A DNA stretch of 5,486 nt, from positions 1 to 5,486 of the forward strand of contig JAFAWC010000160.1 of NCBI GenBank assembly GCA_019242135.1, written 5' to 3'. Both the position numbers and the translations under genes were made by a program. The DNA is from Mycobacteriaceae bacterium. GTDB taxonomy: Bacteria > Actinomycetota > Actinomycetes > Mycobacteriales > Mycobacteriaceae. Position 1 is the stretch's first letter; the number at the start of each line of letters is the position of its first letter. This document shows, in pieces, positions 1-5,328 of this stretch. Below the pieces are notes generated by a model. That model was not told the DNA's origin. It saw only the letters and a list, made by a program, of their open reading frames with translations, and did not search any database.

Positions 1-171
1 TGGTTACTTGGTGTGGCCGTCGTGATGGCCCGCGGGCTCGGGCTCTTCCTTCGGCTCGTCGTGCGGGCCGACGCCGATGGTACGCGGCCGGCGCTGACGG
101 CCCATGACGCGGTGATGCGCAAGGCCGTTGAGCAATACCGTGGATTGTTCAAGCAGGCCGGCGGCGTCTGA
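1..171 (+). CDS. possible 3' end of a + strand gene entering from the left
   Basis: An open + strand frame runs from the window edge to a TGA at 169-171. Its last ~25 residues, around HDAVMRKAVEQYRGLFKQAG, have the charged, amphipathic composition of a real protein C-terminus. I do not recognise the family. The first ~20 codons are the antisense of the groEL1-like tail at 4-60, which is also open in this frame, as it is opposite intact groEL1. Openness there is therefore weak evidence. If real, it would converge on the acetyltransferase, whose stop lies 23 bp beyond. It could equally be a chance open frame in GC-rich DNA. Confidence 0.27.
   Translation, partial: WLLGVAVVMARGLGLFLRLVVRADADGTRPALTAHDAVMRKAVEQYRGLFKQAGGV
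4..60 (-). repeat. diverged groEL1 3'-tail copy (leftmost)
   Basis: Read on the minus strand, this stretch ends in TAA (4-6) and encodes DEPKEEPEPAGHHDGHTK, the same length as the groEL1 end [18 protein letters not shown] with matching Pro-Glu and Gly-His pattern. Over 54 aligned bases I count 12 mismatches to groEL1 (about 78%). Unlike the other two displaced tails, similarity stops about three codons before the presumed recombination core, and the stop codon differs (TAA rather than TAG). The minus frame is closed upstream by TGA at 184-186, and nothing recognisable of GroEL precedes it. It is probably an older or foreign copy of the tail. A chance His-rich protein end cannot be excluded. 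Confidence 0.45.
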
Positions 172-193
172 GCCGCGTTCGCATCACCGGGGG

Positions 194-685
194 CTATACC
201 AAGGGGATGGTGACCGCCGATGTGCGCGTCGTTTCAATACTTCGGCTCAGCAGCCGTCGACCCTCGTTTGTGAAGCCCCGGCGAGCGTAGAACTCCTCAA
301 GACCGGCCTCACGGTCGCCGTGCTGGGCGACCACAAGCTCCAGCATGCGGCACCCTCGTGATTGAGCCCACATACTGCTGTCATCGATCAGTGCACCCGC
401 CATCCCAATGCGGCGGTGAGCCGGGCGCACATAGAGGTCTTCGAGCTCGGCGACGTGTCCCTGTTCGAGCCCAAAGCTGAGCGTGGTGATTGCAAAGCCC
501 ACGATTGCGCCGTGGTAATCGGCGATCGCGACCCGGGCCTGACTGGAGCGCAATAGCACCTCCATGTTGGTCCGCAACTCCGGTACGGGGGTGCAGAACC
601 CGCTCTCGGCGTAAAACGCGACCGCCATGTCTAGTACCGTCGCCAGCTCGCTCGGACGAGCTTGGCGCACAAGTCGGCCGCTCAT
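194..685 (-). CDS. GNAT-family N-acetyltransferase
   Basis: A 163-aa protein of usual single-domain GNAT length, expected to transfer the acetyl group of acetyl-CoA to an amine; the substrate cannot be read from the sequence. The N-terminus LVRQARPSEL is the usual first strand and helix. The acetyl-CoA site is visible at residues 82-100: beta-4 LEDLYVRP, then the pyrophosphate-binding R-R-x-G-x-A turn (RRIGMAG, 91-97) and helix. A beta-5 segment LELVV (115-119) and the typical FYARRGF (132-138) complete the fold. I chose ATG at 685 because the homologous region begins there; a GTG at 721 would add 12 atypical residues. A purine-rich GGGGG lies ~6 nt upstream. The start overlaps the TGA of a short upstream minus frame (ATGA), which could allow coupling. 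It lies between two groEL1-tail copies, so it is probably cargo of an inserted segment. Confidence 0.85.
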   Translation of the reverse strand: MSGRLVRQARPSELATVLDMAVAFYAESGFCTPVPELRTNMEVLLRSSQARVAIADYHGAIVGFAITTLSFGLEQGHVAELEDLYVRPAHRRIGMAGALIDDSSMWAQSRGCRMLELVVAQHGDREAGLEEFYARRGFTNEGRRLLSRSIETTRTSAVTIPLV

Positions 686-877
686 TTGAATGCCCCCATC
701 TCGGAGGTGATTCGATCGCACCCGACCAGGAAGCCACCTTGGACTGCGTTGGTCATTATTTGCTGCATGATGGGCGCGCCAGGTGAGACGAGCCGCACCA
801 GCAGCCAGCGCGATTGCGGTCGAAGGTCATCCGACGGACGCACCAGCGTGCCCTCAGCCGGCGTCGGTTGCTGCCAT

Positions 878-928
878 TTACTGAGCCGCCGATTGGCTGG
901 CGCGGTACAGAACCAGAAACTTCGTCAT
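878..928 (-). pseudogene. nonsense-truncated start of a YCII-like (DGPF-type) protein
   Basis: ATG at 928 has an excellent ribosome-binding site (AGGAAGG, 934-940, 5 nt spacing) and encodes MTKFLVLYRASQSAAQ followed by TAA. The opening strand MTKFLVLYR and the following SAA match, from memory, the start of small mycobacterial YCII-related proteins of ~120-140 aa, where SAAEQMA is common. Here the codon after SAAQ is TAA, a single C-to-T change from CAA, and the next codons (MAATDAG) still fit the family before another stop. No recognisable remainder of the domain follows. I read this as the intact front end of a gene killed by a nonsense mutation and then eroded or cut off. Confidence 0.5.
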
Positions 929-1068
929 GGCGTCCTTCCTGTCTGATGGCGGGCATCACACCCATGAATGGATACGTACGGGGAGCTCCGTGCGTTCAGC
1001 GGCCTGGCATCCGCGCGGCCAAGATATCGCTGCGTCAACGACACCGGCTCAAGACCCGGAAAAATGCT

Positions 1069-1094
1069 CAGATGAGCGGTGACCAGCTCATCTG
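1069..1094. repeat. 9-bp perfect inverted repeat
   Basis: CAGATGAGC (1069-1077) and GCTCATCTG (1086-1094) are exact reverse complements around an 8-nt spacer. There is no T-tract on either side, so it is not an obvious intrinsic terminator. It could be an operator or a rho-type/stabilising hairpin. It lies 70 bp from the displaced groEL1 tail at 1164, outside any convincing gene. Confidence 0.6.
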
Positions 1095-1163
1095 CATGCG
1101 CTAGCAAAGTGTTTGCTGGCGGGCGTTCGGAAGGGGCCGCTCCGGTGACCCCTTCCACGATCC

Positions 1164-1232
1164 CTAGTGAGCGTGCCAGTGGCGATGACCGGCGTGCTCG
1201 GGTTCATCCGCCGGCTTGTCCACTACCGCGGT
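1164..1232 (-). repeat. displaced groEL1 3'-tail copy (middle)
   Basis: From the TAG stop (1164-1166) to the GT dinucleotide at 1231-1232, 61 of 69 bases match the end of intact groEL1 (3626-3694). The encoded end [17 protein letters not shown] then RHWHAH parallels groEL1 [17 protein letters not shown] then HHGHAH. The sequence below the stop codon is unrelated to that below groEL1. Above the core, similarity fades within a few codons (groEL1 ARMILTTET, here ARLQSDTTET). No other part of groEL1 is present. It is therefore an isolated tail, best explained as a hybrid attachment site left by an integration at the groEL1 3' end. Confidence 0.85.
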
Positions 1233-1352
1233 TTCGGTGGTGTCAGATTGCAGCCGTGCGTCCGCGGCTCGGTAGATTGCGCGGCTGTCCAGCTCCGTCG
1301 ATGACGAAATCGTCCGTTCCAGAAGCTTGCCGAGTGTGTCGCGGATCTCCAC
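1164..1352 (-). CDS. possible small protein ending in a GroEL1-type His-rich tail
   Basis: The minus frame feeding into the displaced tail stays open well upstream and reads like genuine protein (IRDTLGKLLERTISSS, then LDSRAIYRAADARLQSD) before joining [10 protein letters not shown] and the His-rich end. From the GTG at 1352 it would encode 62 residues. No good ribosome-binding site is spaced correctly, and the frame also extends to 1598 without a better start. In another frame just upstream, about 1385-1410, an HWCPHC zinc-ribbon-like motif is visible, so a frameshifted gene with an N-terminal zinc ribbon is possible. I do not recognise the family. The fusion to the GroEL tail is visible; that it is expressed is inference. 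Confidence 0.35.
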   Translation of the reverse strand: MEIRDTLGKLLERTISSSTELDSRAIYRAADARLQSDTTETAVVDKPADEPEHAGHRHWHAH

Positions 1353-1440
1353 CGCCCCGTGTTTGATCCTCGGTGCAGTGCGGGCACCAGTGTATGGGGT
1401 GCTTTCCCGAACTGTTGTAAGACAAAGACAGCCATTGAAC

Positions 1441-1445
1441 GGAGG
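1441..1445 (+). promoter_or_regulatory. ribosome-binding site of CsbD-like gene
   Basis: GGAGG, six bases before ATG 1452. It fixes the start and rules out the longer in-frame extension that begins at 1359. Confidence 0.8.
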
Positions 1446-1451
1446 CAACTG

Positions 1452-1697
1452 ATGGCAGAGAACAACACCGGTCCCGTCGAGGCCGTGCGCGGCATCGTGT
1501 CGGGCGCAATAGGCTTCACAAAGCAGGTAATCGGGCTGATCTTGAGTCGGCGCAATCTTCAGGAAGAGGGTCGAGCCCAGGTCGAGAAGGCCTCGCATCA
1601 GCTAGATGCTGCCCGCGCCGAGGCGGAAGCAGAGACAGCTCGCGCGAAGGCCAAGGCACAAGAATCACGCCAGAAGACCGCCAGCAAATCAAACTGA
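1452..1697 (+). CDS. CsbD / microaggregate-binding-like small stress protein
   Basis: An 81-aa protein and the only confident + strand gene. ATG at 1452 follows GGAGG (1441-1445) with 6 nt spacing. The first part, NTGPVEAVRGIVSGAIGFTK, follows the E-x-V-K/R-G pattern of mycobacterial CsbD-like (microaggregate-binding protein 1) proteins. The second half, from about residue 34 (RRNLQEEGRAQ), is a highly charged Ala/Glu/Lys/Arg helix, probably coiled or disordered, ending in a Lys/Ser-rich tail. CsbD-type proteins are stress-induced in other bacteria with no known enzymatic activity. Residues 14-31 are more hydrophobic than usual for the family, so membrane association is conceivable. It sits alone between two displaced groEL1 tails with its own terminator, as a self-contained cassette. 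Family call is from pattern memory. Confidence 0.82.
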   Translation: MAENNTGPVEAVRGIVSGAIGFTKQVIGLILSRRNLQEEGRAQVEKASHQLDAARAEAEAETARAKAKAQESRQKTASKSN

Positions 1698-1744
1698 TCA
1701 ATTGATCGAGACCACCGCGGCCCACGTTGGCCGCGGTGGCTCGA
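1696..1744 (+). terminator. hairpin terminator after CsbD-like gene, preceded by a 12-bp palindrome
   Basis: CCACCGCGGCC (1712-1722) pairs perfectly with GGCCGCGGTGG (1729-1739) around a 6-nt loop. The stem extends by TCGAG (1706-1710) with CTCGA (1740-1744) past one bulged A, 16 bp in all. There is no T-tract, as is common for mycobacterial hairpin terminators. The stop codon of the gene overlaps a separate perfect palindrome, GATCAATTGATC (1696-1707). Confidence 0.75.
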
Positions 1745-1832
1745 CAACTGTGCGGAATTAGTCCCCCCCGGCGTGTCGCGTATGACACTTCACACTCGCG
1801 GCGGGCACCGGCGCCCAATTTGCGTCAGCTGA

Positions 1833-1901
1833 CTAGTGAGCGTGCCCGTGGTGATGCCCCGCGTGCTCGGGCTCTTGCTCCGGCTTGTTAACGATCGCGG
1901 T
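1833..1901 (-). repeat. displaced groEL1 3'-tail copy (nearest to groEL1)
   Basis: From TAG (1833-1835) to GT at 1900-1901, 58 of 69 bases match the end of groEL1. It encodes TTATAIVNKPEQ then [13 protein letters not shown]; the last 13 residues are identical to groEL1. Upstream of the two threonines the reading (RWSAGGTSC) has nothing in common with GroEL, and the frame closes at TGA 1953-1955. Below the stop the sequence is unrelated to that after groEL1 or the 1164 copy. It is a tail without a gene, and substitutions relative to groEL1 suggest that one of the two tails came from another lineage. Confidence 0.85.
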
Positions 1902-1952
1902 CGCGGTAGTGCAAGATGTACCACCCGCCGACCATCGGCTGGCGAGCTCACG

Positions 1953-2120
1953 TCAGCCGAGGCGATGGTAACGAGTCACCGCTGGGTCGAGCCCGAAGAC
2001 CCTTACGGCAGCTGACTTACCTTTCAGCTCGTGCGATCCCCGGTCGGTGAGTCCGGACAGTCCGGTGACCGCGGCGTCGAGGGTCTGTTGGGTCAGAAGA
2101 ATCGCGTCACCGGTGGTCTT
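1953..2120 (-). pseudogene. severed C-terminus of the adenylate cyclase (out of frame)
   Basis: Inserting one base between 2121 and 2120 lets the cyclase frame continue past its premature stop. The continuation reads KTTGDAILLTQQTLDA, then GLTDRGSHELKGKSAAV and VFGLD, ending at TGA 1953-1955. This is the expected final strand-helix-strand segment of mycobacterial cyclases of this class, including the ...LKGK...V.VFGL ending. The restored protein would be 509 aa. A one-base deletion in the codon after VEQL explains it. I cannot tell a true mutation from a sequencing error. The restored stop lies only ~50 bp above the displaced groEL1 tail at 1833-1901 and in the same frame as it. Confidence 0.85.
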
Positions 2121-3481
2121 GTCAGCTGCTCGACGCGGGCCGCGATGTTGACGGTGTCTCCGATCAGAGTGAACTCGAGCTTTCCGCCACCGCCGATGGT
2201 GCCGGCGATCACCACACCTGTGTTGATCCCGACGCCGATCCGCAGCGCGCTGCCGAACCGCTCGGCGACCAGACGATGAATCAGAACCGCCGCGGTCACG
2301 GCGGCGTCGGCATGATCCGCGAGGTCGTTCGGGGCGCCGAACACGGCTAACGCGCCATCGCCCAGGAACTTGTTGATGTGCCCACCGGCATCGACGACGG
2401 CCGGCACGACGATTTCGAACAGCGCGTTGAGGCGGGCGACCGTTTCCTCCGCGCTATTCGCCTCGGCGAACGGGGTGAAGTCGCGGATGTCGACGAACAT
2501 AACCGTCACCTCGCGGCGCTCACCGCTGAAGACGTCATCAGCCTGCTGAAGCAGCCGTGCCGCGAGGGCTGGGTCGACGTAGGTTCCGAACGCCGCCTGA
2601 AGCCGTTGCCGCTCGGCCAGACCCGCCTGCATGCGGTTGAACGACGCTGCCAGCGCGCCGAGGTCATCGTCCTGAACCACTGGTAGTCGCTGGCTGTAGT
2701 CACCGGCCGCAACACGTTCGGTGCCTTCGGCGAGGTCGCGAATGGGTCGCAAGGACGGTGACAGCGTGGTGCCGACGGTGATCGGCACCGCCAAGCAAAC
2801 GGTCAACGCAAACCCGATGCCGAGGGCAAGCAGCGGTACCTCGCTGGCCTGCTTCACCACGGCGCCCAGCAGTGCGCTCCCGACGGCGAAAACGAAAATT
2901 GCTGCGAGTACCGAAAGATTCGACCAAGCAGCAAAAGTCGGGCGAGCGCGCGGAAGCGCGTCACCGATCCCTGTGTGACCGGCGATGGCAACCCTCGCCG
3001 GCCGCAGCACGGCTTCTACGAAACCGTGCAGAGCGATGAGTGAGATACCGAGTCCGATGGCGCCGCCCAGCACTCCGTACTGGATCAGCCGACTCCCCCT
3101 CGCGCCCGCTAACGCACCGACAACCACAAGTTGCAGTGCGGTACATGCAGGTTGAGCCCACAGCCCTCGAAAGACCGTTGCGCGAGCCGACACGTAGGTA
3201 GCTTGCAGTGCCATTACGCTCTGTACTTCGCGGCCGGCAGCCCACCGCTCAACAAGGCGGACCATGCGGTTGCCGGGTCGAATCAGCAGGTACGCCAGCA
3301 CCAGTACGACGGCAACGGTGACCACGGTCGCCTCGCGGTAGTGACCCGACTTCTCGAAGGCGACAACAATGAACGACCAAACCAGGTAGGGCGGCAGGAT
3401 TAGGGCAAGCGAGATCGCATAGAGCACCCACGAGTACCTCGATGGATACCGATCCCACGCCCACTGCCAGATGCGATCCAT
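2093..3481 (-). CDS. membrane class III adenylate cyclase (6 TM-HAMP-cyclase), frameshifted near the end
   Basis: Predicted to make cAMP from ATP at the inner face of the membrane. As it stands it is 462 aa. Six hydrophobic segments (about 17-42, 51-67, 112-128, 132-155, 187-209, 215-240) precede a HAMP domain (about 240-293, with DDLG and FNRM). The cyclase domain from ~320 carries the family residues: metal-binding D331 (FVDIRDF) and D375 (FLGDG), adenine-selecting K371 and D442, transition-state N445 and R449 (NIAAR). This is the architecture of M. tuberculosis Rv1318c/Rv1319c/Rv1320c/Rv3645. The last residues RPPVTRFF are out-of-frame sequence; ~50 native residues are lost, so activity is doubtful although every catalytic residue is encoded. 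ATG 3481 has no Shine-Dalgarno and an in-frame TAG just upstream, suggesting leaderless translation. It lies between groEL1 and a displaced groEL1 tail, on the same strand, behind the groEL1 terminator. Confidence 0.93.
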   Translation of the reverse strand: MDRIWQWAWDRYPSRYSWVLYAISLALILPPYLVWSFIVVAFEKSGHYREATVVTVAVVLVLAYLLIRPGNRMVRLVERWAAGREVQSVMALQATYVSARATVFRGLWAQPACTALQLVVVGALAGARGSRLIQYGVLGGAIGLGISLIALHGFVEAVLRPARVAIAGHTGIGDALPRARPTFAAWSNLSVLAAIFVFAVGSALLGAVVKQASEVPLLALGIGFALTVCLAVPITVGTTLSPSLRPIRDLAEGTERVAAGDYSQRLPVVQDDDLGALAASFNRMQAGLAERQRLQAAFGTYVDPALAARLLQQADDVFSGERREVTVMFVDIRDFTPFAEANSAEETVARLNALFEIVVPAVVDAGGHINKFLGDGALAVFGAPNDLADHADAAVTAAVLIHRLVAERFGSALRIGVGINTGVVIAGTIGGGGKLEFTLIGDTVNIAARVEQLTRPPVTRFF

Positions 3482-3487
3482 GCCAGG

Positions 3488-3493
3488 AGACTA
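3488..3493 (-). promoter_or_regulatory. possible -10 element of a leaderless cyclase transcript
   Basis: On the minus strand TAGTCT (TANNNT pattern) lies 6 nt before the cyclase ATG and no ribosome-binding site is present. That spacing fits the leaderless mRNAs common in mycobacteria. No clear -35 is visible, so this is a weak call. Confidence 0.25.
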
Positions 3494-3577
3494 AACGTGG
3501 GTTGACGCGAGATCGACGTTACGCAGCGGAAGTTCGAGAGAGGCGGCGCAAAACGTCGATTTGGGCGGCAAGCGATG

Positions 3578-3611
3578 AAAACAAACACCCCCGGCCTGGT
3601 GACCGGGGGTG
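3578..3611 (-). terminator. intrinsic terminator of groES-groEL1
   Basis: On the minus strand the stem CACCCCCGG (3611-3603) / CCGGGGGTG (3594-3586) has an 8-nt loop and is followed directly by TTTGTTTT (3585-3578). It begins 14 bases after the groEL1 stop. A GC-rich stem with a real T-tract is a classic rho-independent terminator. It separates groEL1 from the cyclase gene. Confidence 0.88.
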
Positions 3612-3625
3612 CTTCGTCTCAATTG

Positions 3626-5245
3626 CTAGTGAGCGTGGCCGTGGTGGTGACCGGCGTGCTCGGGTTCTTCCTCCGGCTTGTCCACCACTGCGGTCTCCGT
3701 CGTGAGGATCATCCGCGCCACCGACGCAGCATTGAGCACCGCGGACCGGGTGACCTTGACGGGGTCGACGACACCGCCGGCTACCAGGTCGCCGTAGGAC
3801 AGCGTCTCGGCGTTGAGCCCGTGGCCCTTCGGCAGCTCGAAGACCTTGTTCACCACGACAGCACCGTCCAGGCCCGCGTTCACCGCGATCCAGTACAGCG
3901 GAGAGCTCAGCGCGCCGGCGAACACATCGACCCCCAGCGCGGCGTCGTCCGACAAGCTCGACCGTAGGTCATCCAGCACGCCGCGGGCCTGAACCAGCGC
4001 CGAACCGCCGCCTGCGACGATGCCCTCTTCGACCGCTGCCTTCGCGGCTGCGACCGCGTCCTCGACGCTTTCTTTGCGCTCCTTCAGCGCGGTCTCGGTC
4101 GCGGCACCGACTTTGATCACCGCTACACCGCCGGAAAGCTTGGCCAGACGCTCCTCGAGTTTCTCGCGGTCCCAGTCGGAGTCAGTCGTCTCGATTTCGG
4201 CGCGAAGCTGGTTCATCCTGCCCGCGATGGCTTCCTCGGTCCCACCACCGTCGACGATTGTCGTGGTGTCCTTCGTGACCACAATGCGCCGAGCCGTGCC
4301 CAGCACCTCGAGCCCGACCTCACGCAGCAGCAGGCCGACGTCCGGGTTGACGACTTGGCCGCCCGTCACGACGGCGAGGTCCTCAAGGAACGCCTTGCGC
4401 CTGTCGCCGAAGAACGGCGCCTTTACTGCAACGGCCTTGAGTGTCTTGCGAATAGCGTTGACGACCAGCGTCGAGAGCGCCTCGCCCTCGACGTCCTCGG
4501 CAATGATCAGAAGCGGCTTACCCGACTGCGCCACCTTCTCCAGCAGCGGCAGGACATCGGGCAGCGAGCCGATCTTCTCGCGGTGCAGAAGCACGTAGGC
4601 GTCTTCGAGGACGGCTTCCATCGCGTCGAAGTCGGTGATGAAGTAGGCCGACAGGAATCCCTTGTCGAATTGGACGCCGTCGGTGATCTCCAGTTCGGTG
4701 TTCATCCCCGACGACTCCTCCACGGTGACGACACCGTCGTGGCCGACTGTCGTCATCGCCTCGGCGACCATCTCCCCGATTTGCTCGTCACGAGACGACA
4801 CCGTCGCCACCTGTGCGATCGCGGTCTTATCGGTGACCGCGGTGGCCGCGGACAGCAGTGCCTCAGACACCGCGTCGGCCGCCTTTCCGATGCCTTCTCC
4901 GAGCGCAATGGGGTTGGCTCCCGCGGCCACGTTGCGCAGGCCGCGCTTTACCAGCGCCTGGGCCAGCACCGTCGCCGTGGTGGTGCCATCGCCCGCGACG
5001 TCGTTGGTCTTTGTCGCGACCGATTTGACCAGCTGCGCGCCGAGATTTTCGAATGGGTCCTCCAGCTCGATCTCACGGGCGATCGTCACGCCGTCATTGG
5101 TGACGGTCGGTCCGCCGAACGCCTTGGCCAACACGACGTGCCGGCCGCGCGGCCCGAGCGTGACCCGAACGGTGTCGGAGAGTTTGTCGACGCCGGCCTC
5201 CATAGCGCGGCGTGCGGTCTCGCTGTATTCAATCTGCTTGCTCAT
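3626..5245 (-). CDS. groEL1: chaperonin GroEL1 (Cpn60.1)
   Basis: Full-length 539-aa type I chaperonin, which folds client proteins with ATP. Visible landmarks: TLGPRGRHV (29-37), TNDGVT (49-54) and the ATP-site GDGTTTA (85-91) in the first equatorial segment; the apical domain in the middle; catalytic D396 in VEDAV and the family signature [12 protein letters not shown] (403-414) in the second equatorial segment. The C-terminus [13 protein letters not shown] is His-rich, marking the groES-linked mycobacterial GroEL1 rather than the Gly-Gly-Met-tailed GroEL2. In M. smegmatis GroEL1 is needed for biofilm mycolate synthesis (established for that species). ATG 5245 follows GAGGA with 5 nt spacing. 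The gene is second in the groES operon, 150 bp from groES. Its last 22 codons recur as displaced tails downstream, and the Bxb1-type attB lies within it. Confidence 0.97.
   Translation of the reverse strand: MSKQIEYSETARRAMEAGVDKLSDTVRVTLGPRGRHVVLAKAFGGPTVTNDGVTIAREIELEDPFENLGAQLVKSVATKTNDVAGDGTTTATVLAQALVKRGLRNVAAGANPIALGEGIGKAADAVSEALLSAATAVTDKTAIAQVATVSSRDEQIGEMVAEAMTTVGHDGVVTVEESSGMNTELEITDGVQFDKGFLSAYFITDFDAMEAVLEDAYVLLHREKIGSLPDVLPLLEKVAQSGKPLLIIAEDVEGEALSTLVVNAIRKTLKAVAVKAPFFGDRRKAFLEDLAVVTGGQVVNPDVGLLLREVGLEVLGTARRIVVTKDTTTIVDGGGTEEAIAGRMNQLRAEIETTDSDWDREKLEERLAKLSGGVAVIKVGAATETALKERKESVEDAVAAAKAAVEEGIVAGGGSALVQARGVLDDLRSSLSDDAALGVDVFAGALSSPLYWIAVNAGLDGAVVVNKVFELPKGHGLNAETLSYGDLVAGGVVDPVKVTRSAVLNAASVARMILTTETAVVDKPEEEPEHAGHHHGHAH
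3675..3712 (+). other. Bxb1-type attB site within groEL1
   Basis: This 38-bp stretch closely matches, from memory, the M. smegmatis attB of phage Bxb1, including GGCTTGTC at the left, GCGGTCTCCGTCGT in the centre and AGGATCAT at the right, with core GT at 3693-3694. It covers codons for about residues 512-524 of GroEL1. Phage Bxb1 is known to integrate here with a serine integrase, disrupting the GroEL1 end. Here the site is intact. The two clear displaced tails lose similarity to groEL1 at or just beyond this core. Confidence 0.75.
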
Positions 5246-5250
5246 TACAA

Positions 5251-5255
5251 TCCTC
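5251..5255 (-). promoter_or_regulatory. ribosome-binding site of groEL1
   Basis: GAGGA on the minus strand, 5 nt before ATG 5245. It supports independent initiation of groEL1 and fixes its start at MSKQIEY. Confidence 0.75.
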
Positions 5256-5313
5256 GTCTGCTAGCCGTCCTGGTCTTCGCGCAGGCGCTCTCCGCCAAAC
5301 AAGCGCTCATCGA

Positions 5314-5327
5314 GCACGTCAACGTGC
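5314..5327. repeat. small inverted repeat in groES-groEL1 gap
   Basis: GCACGT and ACGTGC are exact reverse complements with a 2-nt spacer. It lies directly beside the larger hairpin at 5329-5373. The spacer is too short for a normal RNA loop unless the stem frays, so it may be a protein site or incidental. Confidence 0.35.
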
Positions 5328-5328
5328 A

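Larger units (their letters stand above)
686..1163. other. gene-poor stretch between acetyltransferase and second groEL1 tail
   Basis: Apart from the YCII-like remnant (878-928) and the inverted repeat (1069-1094) I find no convincing gene here. A minus frame from ATG 768 to TGA 682 would give a 28-residue peptide (start MQQIMTNAVQGG) whose stop overlaps the acetyltransferase start. It has no clear ribosome-binding site and may be only a leader or chance. A longer minus frame at 925-1158 ends at the YCII-like start codon but its composition is unconvincing. The stretch looks like decayed coding sequence. Confidence 0.5.

Noticed and set aside
814..1104. + strand 96-residue frame
   Set aside because: It starts inside the antisense of the YCII-like remnant and has no ribosome-binding site or recognisable motif.
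1350..1440. A SigF-like promoter (GTTT ... GTGTAT) for the CsbD-like gene
   Set aside because: The spacing between the two blocks is about 25 bases, too long for a sigma-F promoter.
1164..1598. A 144-residue minus-strand protein starting at 1598
   Set aside because: Its first half is the antisense of the CsbD-like gene, which has a strong ribosome-binding site and terminator. Only the part below about 1352 is plausible.
1164..1901. The displaced tails as remnants of whole groEL1 duplications
   Set aside because: No GroEL sequence upstream of about residue 515 can be recognised next to either clear tail, so tail-only transfer fits better than decay of full paralogues.
2031..3403. + strand and off-frame minus open frames over the cyclase gene
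   Set aside because: The minus cyclase frame carries every family motif; the others are arginine-rich shadows without motifs.
3575..5264. Long + strand open frames (3575-3967, 4020-4598, 4662-5264) opposite groEL1
   Set aside because: They are antisense shadows of a well-conserved GroEL1 and have Ser/Arg-rich compositions typical of GC-rich mirror frames.
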